Origin: a virus
IMG/VR virus record: IMGVR_UViG_3300031974_003661
Span: 1-35,983 of that record
Strand: one strand, 5' to 3'
Length of the DNA stretch: 35,983 nucleotides
The notes beneath the pieces were generated by a model. That model was given only the letters and a program-made list of their open reading frames with translations, ran no database searches and was not told where the DNA came from. How positions within the stretch are numbered: position 1 is the stretch's first letter; the number at the start of each line of letters is the position of its first letter. Position numbers and translations under genes: made by a program. This document shows positions 17,801 through 25,493 of this stretch, piece after piece.

Positions 17801-19380
17801 TGTTCAAGGAGTCGGCGGCCTCAACGGGTGGTGGCGGATTGTTCGTGAACACTTCGTCGACGAGCGAGAGCTTTGTCAAGGTGGAAGCCACTGAGAGTAA
17901 AATCCAGGCAGGCTCTAACACCGCCGTCACTATGACGGAGAGCAGCCCGGGTGAGATTGAATTTAGTGTCCAAACCGGAGCTACGGGAAGCGAGTTCCAA
18001 GCCACTCCAATGACCATTGCTGGGCGCACAAGCCCGACCGTCCCGCTTATTACTGTGAACGGCGAGATGAGCATTGGAAGGAACGTGACGTTCTCTAACG
18101 TCGGGGCGACCATCACCTTTACGGCGGGCACTTCCGGGATTCAGTACGCCGACCTCAGCGGAGCGCCTACGCTCGCAACTGTAGCAACGACTGGGAGCTA
18201 CACGGATTTAAGCAACACCCCGGCCCTAGCCACTGTGGCCACAACGGGTAGCTTCTCTGACCTGACCAACAAGCCCGCCAAGTATCATGGCATTCTGCTT
18301 GATGGTGCTAACGGCGGCGACCTGGTGGGTACAGGAAGCATCTCTTTTGCTGTCAATGACACCCTCTCTCATACGGGGTCAAACCTTGAGGGTATTTGGC
18401 AGTGCAATACTGCGGTCACCCTGAACAGGGGGACAAGTGAATCACAGGCTGCCGCAAACTTCTTGGCGGACATTAGCAAATTCACCAAGATTGGGGCTAA
18501 GGGGGACTTGACTCTTGCGGACCTCGACCCATCGTCTGCGGCGGACGCTTTCTCGGACACGCTCTCCGCGTTTTCAATTACGACTACCGGTAGCCTGTCA
18601 TTACAGGGTGGTGCGGCACTGATCCTGATTGGAACGGTGACCAATATTGGTTCATTGAGTAGTACAGGCACCGTCACAGGCGCAAACCTCACCACCACGG
18701 GAACCCTTACCGCGTCCGGACTGACATACCCAACTAGCGATGGAACCAATGGGCAGGTGCTGCAAACGGACGGATCTGGCAACCTGAGCTTTGCGACCGT
18801 CAGTGGCGGTGGCGGTGGCGGTGGCGGCATGACCCAAACCCCGTTCTTCAGTGTTTCAGGACGGGTGCAGTGGTCGAGTAGCTATGCGGGCAAGCGCATG
18901 ACCTTGGGTAATACCTCGTATGGTCCATTCAACTGGTATCTGCACTCTCAATTGGTGAATGGAGGGGCGCAGAACTACAACGCCGCTGACGCGGTGGATA
19001 CGACCACTAAAACGATGGCAAACTACTACATCTACAATGCGGGTGCCGCCATGCCGAGCGATAGTAAGAAGGTGCGAGTCAAGTTTGCCGGGCGATTCAA
19101 CAACGCCATTGCCAACGGATCGGGCACGGTTGGATTCAGCGTTTGGCACTGCGCCAATATGAGCAGTGGAAGCTACGCGACCGGGGACACCATCCGCCTC
19201 ATTGCCAAGAGCGCAGACATCACCCCCACGACGAGCAGCCTGGTCGTATGGGAGGAGGAGTTCGTTGGCTCCACCGCGTACTCCGGCGGGCGCATCATGC
19301 TTTTCTGCGAGCACCGCAGCGGAACCCTTTCAGCAACTGCCTATTGCTACGGCAACTGGCAAGTATTCCTTGAGTCCTAA
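14899..19380 (+). CDS. Giant tail tip / fibre protein
   Basis: At 1493 residues this is the longest gene here. The N-terminal third is an unrecognised beta-rich tail-tip or hub part that includes a PPAGSVSYVHRGGGSSS stretch. Residues about 1080-1125 carry tandem fibre motifs (YADLSGAPTLATVATTGS, YTDLSNTPALATVATTGS, FSDLTNKP). A polyglycine hinge lies near 1303-1310, followed by a terminal ~180-residue beta domain (YAGKRMTLGNTSYGPFNWY), probably the receptor-binding head. It seems to combine several tail-tip functions in one chain. It overlaps neighbours by one base each side. Confidence 0.8.
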   Translation: MTERYYADWEVPGQAARSYIKIYDFENTPFGWGFSSSDPQQLTIAADGIKIIYSGREDNVFEPIKFSTLELELIIQNEDQARLIDAARLTKEFNLGIEFGYYISGTDATSPQWYGVLAPQSVKVDYGIDPYGASLTFTDGLQLLSEVSYRAPNGDAYESHDPLLLHLKRCFQYLPTLPMFPTNGGVLEYVTNIYHENHDWNPADPGPDVDVLYRTACNGQSFYTEAPRDNYFNNLFLVQRRTLSCLDVIKEIMTVMQLTLSVRKGYYMACSHFPYLTDTTFYAKYRYRVYKNEILPTPTHAPGTAITFSDNNWVVEEDTYDVMVGSKEGILPPAGSVSYVHRGGGSSSVFPRGGTHIIDVDFSNTLNFVGPRPNLGDFQSNQSGPLLSEFPKIDDEVDVPSGTGFRLRGRLRLRVRNPRNDFLNDPTDPVTRADEMIGAKIIVSMKIRVGNYYLRQSVTQLGADDFTDENDWGQIIIQTGAPGASSAAPSYYYPIEHGDAEWTQNSADRFEFMALHPDFTQPTVETLQYDDENGIVTEYPVGLWLKRQTDTVNKARYSTASYQEWLGESGVNNFIEWLDNVTGLGNNSQYTNPVVESDIDLQLPSLPDSAGDQTGIEIDCSIRGYTAEGFTLYDSTVANIPSPSTNFSWLGNVLVGTPAWLDFEFFVGDASRSHDPMYSAEDDSPEGNESLLLGTTILGSRYDSNLGSLGYLTTAVLDENGGYEGYGSWGLGWTSVSLPQGANRGILQVCANIGMDYYGAAKKQYNLILQPRLSNSQQFTPTGTSASLISPGQLFYFAREGLTLLVQRVTNDLHRGVIDMLAVKLDHDPRVITEYDTGKIRGFIGGGMAPVPGGQLFSHRSFVEGRKKGRSMKPAQVDKLSFINLNASGTGVDTITGFTAALTQAQLDKLAAITINSNGQITGLNAYGLYVLDADNINDTSTSHKFASQSQLNQIQSNANTLTEIYSVFKESAASTGGGGLFVNTSSTSESFVKVEATESKIQAGSNTAVTMTESSPGEIEFSVQTGATGSEFQATPMTIAGRTSPTVPLITVNGEMSIGRNVTFSNVGATITFTAGTSGIQYADLSGAPTLATVATTGSYTDLSNTPALATVATTGSFSDLTNKPAKYHGILLDGANGGDLVGTGSISFAVNDTLSHTGSNLEGIWQCNTAVTLNRGTSESQAAANFLADISKFTKIGAKGDLTLADLDPSSAADAFSDTLSAFSITTTGSLSLQGGAALILIGTVTNIGSLSSTGTVTGANLTTTGTLTASGLTYPTSDGTNGQVLQTDGSGNLSFATVSGGGGGGGGMTQTPFFSVSGRVQWSSSYAGKRMTLGNTSYGPFNWYLHSQLVNGGAQNYNAADAVDTTTKTMANYYIYNAGAAMPSDSKKVRVKFAGRFNNAIANGSGTVGFSVWHCANMSSGSYATGDTIRLIAKSADITPTTSSLVVWEEEFVGSTAYSGGRIMLFCEHRSGTLSATAYCYGNWQVFLES

Positions 19381-19511
19381 TGTCACACAATCACGACCCC
19401 ATTCAGCCCCTAGATACAGGCGCAGATTTGCGCACTGTCATCACCAAGCTTAACGAGATTATCGAGCACCTCAATTGGATGTGGTGGCCCGAAGATGACT
19501 CACAGCCGTGA
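19380..19511 (+). CDS. Small unrecognised protein
   Basis: This 43-residue frame starts on the last base of the fibre gene's stop (TAATG), as most neighbours do, and reads MSHNHDPIQPLDTG then 'LRTVITKLNEIIEHLNWMWW'. The helix plus Trp-rich end is reminiscent of small proteins between fibre and lysis genes. No function can be assigned. Confidence 0.5.
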   Translation: MSHNHDPIQPLDTGADLRTVITKLNEIIEHLNWMWWPEDDSQP

Positions 19512-19526
19512 CTATAAATTTACAAG

Positions 19527-19706
19527 ATGTGGGAAGCGATGAAATGCCGGCTACTCAATGTAGCGAACGTGGGGTGGCTGACTCTTGCCACCCAGGATGT
19601 GGTCAGTTTTGGACTGGAGGTAGCTGGTGTGTGTACACTGATTTGGTTCAATGTCGAGCGGGCCATGCGCGAAAGGAAAAGCAGACAAGCCAATGAGGAG
19701 AATTGA
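19527..19706 (+). CDS. Small membrane protein, holin candidate
   Basis: This 59-residue protein has one hydrophobic segment (about 24-42, VVSFGLEVAGVCTLIWF) followed by a basic, highly charged tail (ERAMRERKSRQANEEN). It ends 14 bases inside the endolysin gene, the standard holin position, and has an A/T-rich leader (ACTATAAATTTACAAG). Single-segment small proteins of this type can act as holins or holin partners. Topology and role are inferred from size and place. Confidence 0.55.
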   Translation: MWEAMKCRLLNVANVGWLTLATQDVVSFGLEVAGVCTLIWFNVERAMRERKSRQANEEN

Positions 19707-20109
19707 TTACGTCGTGCTGCACTGCGCAGACACGATGCCATCAATGGACATCGGGGTTGAAGAGATTCGCCGGTGGCATACCATGTACAATCAGTGGTCG
19801 GACGTTGGATACCACTTCGTCATCCGGCGCGACGGCACGATTGAAGAGGGCCGAGACATCACCCGCATCGGAGCGCACGTCAAGGGCTTCAATAACCACT
19901 CCATCGGAATCTGCTGGGTGGGCGGTGCCAACGAGGAAACCAAGGAGCCCGAAGACAACCGCACAGACGCACAAAAGAAGGCTATGAGGCTGCTTGTAGA
20001 CCGGATGCTCGGCGCATTCCCCGATGCAGTCTTGATGGGCCATAATGATTTCCCTAACGTCAAGAAGGACTGCCCCTGCTTCGACGTATGCAAATGGTAC
20101 TATGGCTAA
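19693..20109 (+). CDS. N-acetylmuramoyl-L-alanine amidase (T7 lysozyme-like endolysin)
   Basis: This 138-residue enzyme cleaves the bond between MurNAc and the peptide stem. It is close in pattern to T7 lysozyme: 'DYVVLHCADT' with the first zinc His, 'VGVEEIRRWH'-like IGVEEIRRWH, 'DVGYHFVIRRDGTIEEGRD', 'GAHVKGFNNHSIGICWVGG', then 'LMGHNDF' and 'KKDCPCFDV' supplying the second His and the Cys ligand. There is no signal peptide, so release probably needs the membrane protein encoded just upstream. A start 42 bases earlier is possible, but family alignment favours 19693. Confidence 0.93.
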   Translation: MRRIDYVVLHCADTMPSMDIGVEEIRRWHTMYNQWSDVGYHFVIRRDGTIEEGRDITRIGAHVKGFNNHSIGICWVGGANEETKEPEDNRTDAQKKAMRLLVDRMLGAFPDAVLMGHNDFPNVKKDCPCFDVCKWYYG

Positions 20110-20491
20110 TGGGTCGTTTCAGCTTACGCCGTCTAAGACAGGCCGCAAAAACAAAAGTCCGGAGCACGATATTCAAGTGGCTCTTACTCGCTATCTTGAA
20201 GCGCATAAAGAAAGCCCTCTCTTCTCGGCAACAGTCGGAGGAGTAAGGCTTGCGATGCACACCGCCAAGAAGATGAAACAGGCGGGCTACAAGAAAGGCA
20301 TTCCAGATCTGCTCATCTTTGAGCCCCGTGGTATGTACACCGGTCTCGCTATCGAGGTCAAGACCAAGACAGGCAGACCTAGCGCCCACCAGAAGGAGTG
20401 GATTAAGAGGCTAAATAGCAATGGCTGGCGGGCAGAGATTTGCTATGGCCTAGCAGAATGCCTAGCCGTGATAGACGAATACTTCCAGTAA
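20102..20491 (+). CDS. VRR-NUC domain nuclease
   Basis: This 129-residue protein is a small PD-(D/E)XK nuclease of the VRR-NUC type. It has a helix with EHDIQVALTRYLE, then 'MKQAGYKKGIPDLLIFEPRG', 'GLAIEVKTKTGRPSAHQKEWIKRL' and 'WRAEICYGLAECLAVIDEYF'. D in IPDLL and the E-x-K in IEVKT are the catalytic residues. Phage members act on branched or recombination DNA. It overlaps the amidase by eight bases and is the last rightward gene. Confidence 0.9.
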   Translation: MANGSFQLTPSKTGRKNKSPEHDIQVALTRYLEAHKESPLFSATVGGVRLAMHTAKKMKQAGYKKGIPDLLIFEPRGMYTGLAIEVKTKTGRPSAHQKEWIKRLNSNGWRAEICYGLAECLAVIDEYFQ

Positions 20492-20537
20492 GAGGGACGG
20501 TGTTTCACAAGGGAGCCACGATGACGCGTTAACCCGT

Positions 20538-20606
20538 TGCAGGATCTCCCTGCACACCATGCCGCCCCTCCACCTGAAAGAAAGCCCCCGGACTTCTCCA
20601 GGGGCT
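20538..20606. terminator. Two hairpins at the convergent junction
   Basis: Between the last rightward gene and the end of the leftward operon lie two hairpins: TGCAGG/CCTGCA at 20538-20554 with a five-base loop, and AGCCCC/GGGGCT at 20583-20606 with an inner GGA/TCC stem. Neither has a clear U tract, but position and strength suggest bidirectional transcription termination. Nothing else is seen in 20492-20664. Confidence 0.6.
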
Positions 20607-20664
20607 CCCACCTATCTAAACCAATACAATGAGCGATACTACTCAAGTGCAAAGCTAATTTACA

Positions 20665-21369
20665 TCAGAAGATGTGAGTGTCAACGCTTGATTTTCCACT
20701 TTTATTCACACTGACCACCGCGCATCCGTGCTGCCAATCATTCCTTGGCATGTATGCAGGGCTCTCTTTGCCGAGGTGCCCAAGCACGTGACAGTGAAGC
20801 ATGTTACCCGCCCCGTCCCGTGTGTAGTAGCTATCAGGGCGGTGCAGGTGCCCGCAAATCGCGCTTCTTTTCATCTTGCCGAAGAGCTTCCGCGCCGGGT
20901 CCATTCCGCTAATCCTAAACTCGTGGCCGTGCAGGAAGCTGATGTCACCGCAGTGGATGAATCCCGGCACATACTTGACCCCGATTTCATCTAGCTTCAG
21001 CAGATTCTCTAACCGAAGCTCTTCGAGTACACCTAGGCTTGGCGCATTGTCCGCGATGTAGGCATCGAGCCTGTCTTCGTGATTGCCGGGTATGTACCAC
21101 ACGTTGCTGAACTCCAACTTCAAGACGCGTAGCCAGTGCCGGGCAAACTTCAGCTCCTGCCGGATATCCTTGGCATCGGCATCGTGCCTGTACCTGCTTA
21201 CCTTGTGAAAGTCGACTAGGTCCCCTAGGATAACTACCCCCTGGCACTTGGCCTTCTTCCCAATCCCAATGGCTTTGTTTACTGCGCTGCTCTTTTGATA
21301 CGGTATGTGTAGATCAGCTATAGCGAGCAACGTGATTCCGGCCTTAATCCGAAGGTCGTGTTTATGCAT
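20665..21369 (-). CDS. Metallophosphoesterase
   Basis: This 234-residue protein has the complete calcineurin-like metal-binding set: D19-x-H21 (IADLHIPY), GDLVD at 49-53, GNHED at 95-99, and C-terminal HGHEF and GHLHRP. Phage members may hydrolyse nucleotides or act on DNA repair intermediates; the substrate cannot be read. The start at MHKHD (21369) is chosen because a longer frame upstream is low-complexity and the gene then overlaps its upstream neighbour by eight bases. It is the last gene of the leftward unit. Confidence 0.9.
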   Translation of the reverse strand: MHKHDLRIKAGITLLAIADLHIPYQKSSAVNKAIGIGKKAKCQGVVILGDLVDFHKVSRYRHDADAKDIRQELKFARHWLRVLKLEFSNVWYIPGNHEDRLDAYIADNAPSLGVLEELRLENLLKLDEIGVKYVPGFIHCGDISFLHGHEFRISGMDPARKLFGKMKRSAICGHLHRPDSYYTRDGAGNMLHCHVLGHLGKESPAYMPRNDWQHGCAVVSVNKSGKSSVDTHIF

Positions 21370-21892
21370 TACGGGTAATGGTGTATTTGTCGCAGAGGTC
21401 GTAAACCACCTCCTCAGTAGAGTCAACGCAGAGGTACTCCAAGACGTCCGACCACAAATCGTGCTGGTTGTCCGATGCCATTGCGTTGTCTTCATATCTT
21501 CCGGTAATCTTCTGTGACTGCCACAACAGGTAGTCAATCTCCAAGAAATCAGTCAAGGCGCCAAGCTCGACATTCTTGACGCCGTAGTTTTCCCTACAGT
21601 AATCATCAAACGCCTCGATGTGGTGCTGGTAATCCGGGTTCATGGTCACCGGAGTCCTGGTCTCATCGGCCACCGTCGTCATGCGCTCAATAGTCTGCTT
21701 CACATGCCAAGGCTTTCGCCCAAACACTTCAGCCACTACGGCATACGGCAGGTACAGGAAGTTGCGCAAGTAGTACTGCACCGCCGCCCCGTGCTGCCCC
21801 CCTAATTCAAATCTCCCCGTTTGGTAGTCCTTGACTAGGCACTTCACCTGTTCTACGTCAAGGAACACACAGTCTTTGATACGTTGTCTCAT
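21362..21892 (-). CDS. Unrecognised protein, possible helix-turn-helix
   Basis: This 176-residue protein is unrecognised. Residues about 40-72 (YYLRNFLYLPYAVVAEVFGRKPWHVKQTIERM) look like a helix-turn-helix, with 'AVVAEVFGRKPWHVKQ' as the likely turn and recognition helix. The C-terminal half is acidic. It starts three bases after the helicase stop, so it is probably co-translated and could assist replication or regulate it. Confidence 0.6.
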   Translation of the reverse strand: MRQRIKDCVFLDVEQVKCLVKDYQTGRFELGGQHGAAVQYYLRNFLYLPYAVVAEVFGRKPWHVKQTIERMTTVADETRTPVTMNPDYQHHIEAFDDYCRENYGVKNVELGALTDFLEIDYLLWQSQKITGRYEDNAMASDNQHDLWSDVLEYLCVDSTEEVVYDLCDKYTITRNA

Positions 21893-21895
21893 CCT

Positions 21896-23377
21896 CTAAT
21901 TTACGTGGGCATGAGCGAACGGATCTATTAGCATTGCTTGCTTAGCCGCGTTCACATCCTCCAACCCAAACTCATAATCATGCGTCTTGCCTCGGCGCCC
22001 ATGAGCCTTGACTTTCAGGGCCCGCAGCCTCGCCTTAAACTTGCGCATACTCCACGGGGTGTAGCCTGACCGGACGCAGTAGGTCCGGAAGCTTTCGAGC
22101 GCTTGCGTCTGATGGACCACGACACCACCAGATTCTACCTCAATCCTGATGCCGCTATCATTTAGCCAGCTCATGATTGGGTCACCCTCTATGCGCATTT
22201 GCTCGAGCTCCCGGACCATTGCTTCCGGCCTCGTCAGCCTACCCTTCCCCTTCTGAAGTTCTTTCGTCAGCGCGTCAAGCAGACTGCAACCAATGGCTGC
22301 CTGACACGCCTGGTCGCGCAACCTGTCGATGAGCTGACCGTCCCTTTGGTTCTCCGGCTTGGCGTGCGTGAAGGTCACGATATCAAACCTGCGTTCCACC
22401 CCAGGATCACTCAAGGCGTAGGTGAATCCCGCCTCGTTGCTCGCCACAATCAGGCTTGCCCGAGGAACGACCTCCATGGGCTCACTGTATAGCTTGCGGG
22501 CGATGATGGGCTCCTTCGACACTATCATCTTCAGGGCGTCCTTGTCACCAAGGTTGTCACTCGCGTCAGCCGAGACGCACAGGGTAGCCTGAGCTAGCTT
22601 CATGCGGTGACGACTGTCGTCCTTGGTAATCTGAGCGAGGTTGTCGCTGCGCATGACGTTGTGCCCACCGATGACCGCCGCAATAGCCTCAATCAACGTG
22701 CTCTTTCCGGCACCTGCGGCACCGATGAGGAGCAGAATCTTCTGAGCCCGAACGGGGTCACCAGCAATTGCGTTTGCCATCATCGCTAGGGTGTACCTGC
22801 GCACATCCTCCTGCGGAATGGTCTCCTCAAGGAATACGTTCCATGTCTTGTCCACGAAAGACCGGCTCGACATGCACGGAATGCAGTACGTCGTCAGCCA
22901 CTCCGGCTCGTGACCGGGCTGAAGCTCAGGCTCACCCGAGTCAAATACGACTAGGCCATCCTCGAAGTTGAGACCCCGACGAGGCTGCTGATGCCCAAAA
23001 ACTGTTACCGGACTAGCATAGTTGGCAAACCCCCGGCTAAATTCGCGGTTGAACTCCTGCGTCAACACGGCGGGCTTAAGTAGCCCTGCCGGCTTGGCAA
23101 AAGAGCGCAGTATCCGCGTCTTGTCCTGGTCACCAACAGGATTGAAGTGAGTGCTGCACCAAATAAGAGTGATGCCGCCCATCTCAATAACCGGAATGTT
23201 GACATCCTTCGCACAGGCAGGGATGAACGCCGCGAGCAAAGCAGCACTGCTACGAGCGCTGATTTTTGCGGGGTCATACTCAATGCCAATCGTCGAGATG
23301 ATGAAGTCCGGTGTTACAATCGTTTCTGCCAATTCACACAGTCTTGAGACCTCCTTATCCGTCCGGTGTGCCTTCAC
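21896..23377 (-). CDS. D5/P4-like superfamily 3 helicase
   Basis: This 493-residue protein is a replicative helicase of the poxvirus D5 / phage P4 type. Walker A is GAAGAGKST at 219-227, preceded by the D5_N-like 'LAMMANAIAGDPVRAQKILLL'. It is followed by a SF3 core with 'TLCVSADASDNLGDKDALKMIVS', 'PRASLIVASNE' and the arginine finger region 'GVERRFDIVTF'. The N-terminal ~180 residues lack a recognisable primase active site, so priming may be encoded elsewhere. The stop is TAG. Its start overlaps the upstream gene by 23 bases. Confidence 0.88.
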   Translation of the reverse strand: MKAHRTDKEVSRLCELAETIVTPDFIISTIGIEYDPAKISARSSAALLAAFIPACAKDVNIPVIEMGGITLIWCSTHFNPVGDQDKTRILRSFAKPAGLLKPAVLTQEFNREFSRGFANYASPVTVFGHQQPRRGLNFEDGLVVFDSGEPELQPGHEPEWLTTYCIPCMSSRSFVDKTWNVFLEETIPQEDVRRYTLAMMANAIAGDPVRAQKILLLIGAAGAGKSTLIEAIAAVIGGHNVMRSDNLAQITKDDSRHRMKLAQATLCVSADASDNLGDKDALKMIVSKEPIIARKLYSEPMEVVPRASLIVASNEAGFTYALSDPGVERRFDIVTFTHAKPENQRDGQLIDRLRDQACQAAIGCSLLDALTKELQKGKGRLTRPEAMVRELEQMRIEGDPIMSWLNDSGIRIEVESGGVVVHQTQALESFRTYCVRSGYTPWSMRKFKARLRALKVKAHGRRGKTHDYEFGLEDVNAAKQAMLIDPFAHAHVN

Positions 23378-23738
23378 CTCCGTTTTCGATGTTGTTGATT
23401 CGAGTATTCAGCGCATATACGCAAGCCTCAAGAAGCTCGAGCCTCTTGCTTGTAGAAAGGTTGCCAAAGATGTTTCCATCGATGGCAGAGCCCAAGTCGT
23501 AGGCAAGGTTGAGCCCCTCGCCCTCGACAATGGTGATACCAGGGTCGCTAAGGCTGCTATTCCATTGGAAAGCAGTCCCGTCCTCCGGTATGAACGGAAA
23601 GAAATGTTCGACGTGATCGGCGACAATAATCATCATCGCGTCTGCGTCACTCCTCCCGGTGGAGCTTTCTTTCGCATTGAAGTATACCTCAACCGCGTCC
23701 CGCAACTCCTTATAGAACTTCTTCCGTACCTCTTCCAT
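23355..23738 (-). CDS. Unrecognised acidic protein beside the helicase
   Basis: This 127-residue acidic protein is not recognised. It begins with a helix (MEEVRKKFYKELRDAVEVYF), has a hydrophobic middle (MMIIVADHVEHFFPF) and a C-terminal helix (SKRLELLEACVYALNTRINNI). It lies between the SSB-like gene and the helicase and overlaps the helicase by 23 bases, so a replication accessory role is plausible but unproven. Confidence 0.7.
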   Translation of the reverse strand: MEEVRKKFYKELRDAVEVYFNAKESSTGRSDADAMMIIVADHVEHFFPFIPEDGTAFQWNSSLSDPGITIVEGEGLNLAYDLGSAIDGNIFGNLSTSKRLELLEACVYALNTRINNIENGGEGTPDG

Positions 23739-23739
23739 A

Positions 23740-24087
23740 TCAGAAAGGTAGGTCGTCGTCTCCGGCAGGTTTTTGTGGTTGGGGGGCCTCTGTTTCTTTC
23801 ACTGCCTCTTCGGCAGCCTTCTCTACGCGCCAGGCGTTGAGGTCGACGTAGTAACGTTCGTTGTACTCCCGACCTTTGATGTCAAACTTGACAACCACCT
23901 TGTCGCCGGGCTTGAGACCCTCGAGCTGCTCAGTGCGCTCCTTGAAGGTGGTGAACTTGACATCGGTTGGGTATTCACCCTCGGTACTGACCACAAACTC
24001 ACGCTTGTAGAAGTCGCTGGTCTCCGACCTCCACACGTCCATCACCCGATGCAGGGTGCCTTTCAATTCATAACTCATTGAATGCAA
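23740..24087 (-). CDS. DUF3127-like single-stranded DNA-binding protein
   Basis: This 115-residue protein matches the DUF3127 pattern: MSYELKGTLHRVMDV, 'YKREFVVSTEGEYPTDVKFT', 'LKPGDKVVVKFDIKGREYN', 'YYVDLNAWRVE'. It ends in an acidic tip DDDLPF like that of bacterial SSB proteins, which docks partner enzymes. An OB-fold single-strand-binding role fits this ending and the neighbouring helicase. DUF3127 is, to my knowledge, largely a Bacteroidota family, which supports the host call. The true start may be the ATG at 24078 (MSYELKG). Confidence 0.85.
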   Translation of the reverse strand: MHSMSYELKGTLHRVMDVWRSETSDFYKREFVVSTEGEYPTDVKFTTFKERTEQLEGLKPGDKVVVKFDIKGREYNERYYVDLNAWRVEKAAEEAVKETEAPQPQKPAGDDDLPF

Positions 24088-24376
24088 TTAAACGCAGCCA
24101 TCGAGAAAGTTCACGCTGTGAGTAACTATAATTATCAACGACCCTTAGTTGATTAAGTCGAAGCATTATCAGTAGTTCGTCCCACTCGAAATCATCCATG
24201 TCCCGATAACGGTCGACTAGCTCTACCTCCATGCGGTCATCAGCCCGAAAAGGACTGTTACCCAGAAGATATAGAGCATAATCAAGACGTTGCTCCGCAC
24301 GAGACGAATCGTCCTGCGTATCAAGGAGCTCATCGAGCCAGTCATCACTCAAGCTCGTCCTCTCCGTAGATGCCAA
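24068..24376 (-). CDS. Unrecognised small acidic protein
   Basis: This 102-residue helical protein is rich in Asp, Glu, Arg and Leu (DDWLDELLDTQDDSSRAEQR, DDFEWDELLIMLRL). I do not recognise it. It overlaps the SSB-like gene by 20 bases and the upstream gene by 32 bases; the long overlap with coherent helical composition in both frames suggests a real gene. Confidence 0.55.
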   Translation of the reverse strand: MASTERTSLSDDWLDELLDTQDDSSRAEQRLDYALYLLGNSPFRADDRMEVELVDRYRDMDDFEWDELLIMLRLNQLRVVDNYSYSQRELSRWLRLIAFNEL

Positions 24377-24737
24377 GCTCGTAAAGGTCGGCAGCCTTCA
24401 AGACCACCCGGGACAGGGCCCGCTTCTCAGCCATGGCGATGGGGTACCCGATACGGCAGTTCTTGGGGCTCACCTCGCCGTAGCTCTCCACCATGGGGAT
24501 GATGCCGTCCTCCTGCTCGAATCCGGCAGTAGCCTTGATGCAGTAGTGCCCGCTTTCAATGTGCGTGAACTCGGGGACCACCTCGTAATGCACCATGATC
24601 TTGAGGCACCGCTGAATCTTCTCGATGCCGGTGCGCGTGATGCACACGAAACCCTGGCGGGCTTTGTGGAAGTCGTCTTTGGTCAGGCCGTAGAGGTCAC
24701 GGAACTCGTACCACTTCTCCTTCTGCTCGTCTGTCAT
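24345..24737 (-). CDS. Conserved phage protein, possible DNA annealing function
   Basis: This 130-residue protein carries 'MVESYGEVSPKNCRIGYPIAM' and 'AEKRALSRVVLKAADLYELG', ending in an EDELE tail. I recall this AEKRALSRxVLK arrangement from hypothetical proteins of Bacteroidota phages. It faintly resembles the end of Rad52/ERF-like annealing proteins, and its place beside an SSB-like gene is where phages put recombination functions. That link is a guess; the family has no function I can state. Confidence 0.65.
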   Translation of the reverse strand: MTDEQKEKWYEFRDLYGLTKDDFHKARQGFVCITRTGIEKIQRCLKIMVHYEVVPEFTHIESGHYCIKATAGFEQEDGIIPMVESYGEVSPKNCRIGYPIAMAEKRALSRVVLKAADLYELGIYGEDELE

Positions 24738-25003
24738 ATGATTGTTTCGATTAACTGGTCTATCCTGCGCTTCGCATTCTTCAGCTCGAGCTCCCGATTG
24801 TGAAGCTCTCCGGCTAGCAGTTCCACCCTGCGCTGCAGTTGGTACAGGGCATAGTCGGCCTCACCGAGCAACTCAGAGATACGTTTCATGTTCTCCAAGC
24901 GCTCGGCAGGAAGCTTGTCCCCATCCATCATGAGGAACAAGTCGATTTCGGCACGACGAATACCTAACCGGCTGATGAGGTCGAGGTATTGCGGAAAGGT
25001 CAC
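24734..25003 (-). CDS. Small coiled-coil protein
   Basis: This 89-residue protein is almost wholly helical. Its C-terminal half (about 45-88) has a heptad pattern (YALYQLQRRVELLAGELHNR and onward) expected of a coiled coil. No enzyme motif is visible. It overlaps both neighbours by four bases (ATGA type). Confidence 0.6.
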   Translation of the reverse strand: MTFPQYLDLISRLGIRRAEIDLFLMMDGDKLPAERLENMKRISELLGEADYALYQLQRRVELLAGELHNRELELKNAKRRIDQLIETII

Positions 25004-25164
25004 TCTCCTTTCTTGCGGCGGTCACCCACGAGGGTGGTAATGATTACATCGAGGTACCCAAATACCATGTTGTCCTTCTCCGTCGGAGTCAAGTTCACGA
25101 CGACCTTCGCGAAGGCCATGAGGGCGATGCAGAGTTCTGCAAGGTTATCAAGAATAAAATCCAT
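25000..25164 (-). CDS. Small hydrophobic protein
   Basis: This 54-residue protein starts MDFILDNLAELCIALMAF and continues 'KVVVNLTPTEKDNMVFGYLD', ending in a basic tail. I recall the same LTPTxKDNxVFG layout in short phage proteins of unknown role. One amphipathic or membrane helix is likely. The longer upstream frame is not used, because 25164 fits the four-base overlap downstream and the five-base gap upstream. Confidence 0.6.
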   Translation of the reverse strand: MDFILDNLAELCIALMAFAKVVVNLTPTEKDNMVFGYLDVIITTLVGDRRKKGE

Positions 25165-25168
25165 AGTG

Positions 25169-25492
25169 TTACTGATAAAGGTCTCCGTTAGAATCAAAGA
25201 GCACAGCCTGGTCACACTTCACTACTCCGTCATCGAGGACGAGGCGTACCACCCACATAGGCCGAGGGCTATGATACACAAAGGTACGCTCGAGAGCGGC
25301 TGACATGCTGTGGGTCTCACGCATCTCGTAGTCCATCGGAATGTGCCCGGCTAGTTCGTTCGGTATGGAACCCATGTTGACGAGGTCTACCGCGAGACGC
25401 AGGTGGTCCGGAGGCTCACGCTGCATAAGGCGGTGGTTGTGCAGGACAATGATAAGGGATGTGGCGAGGCACAGGATTCCAAAGATGTACAT
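25169..25492 (-). CDS. Unrecognised protein with N-terminal membrane anchor
   Basis: This 107-residue protein opens with a hydrophobic segment (MYIFGILCLATSLIIVLHNH), probably a membrane anchor, followed by a soluble domain without known motifs (LERTFVYHSPRPMWVVRLVL). It is separated by one base from the upstream gene. Role unknown. Confidence 0.6.
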   Translation of the reverse strand: MYIFGILCLATSLIIVLHNHRLMQREPPDHLRLAVDLVNMGSIPNELAGHIPMDYEMRETHSMSAALERTFVYHSPRPMWVVRLVLDDGVVKCDQAVLFDSNGDLYQ

Positions 25493-25493
25493 G

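Noticed and set aside
19651-19692. Upstream start for the amidase adding 14 residues
   Set aside because: The extra residues do not fit the amidase family, and the frame there overlaps the membrane protein gene.
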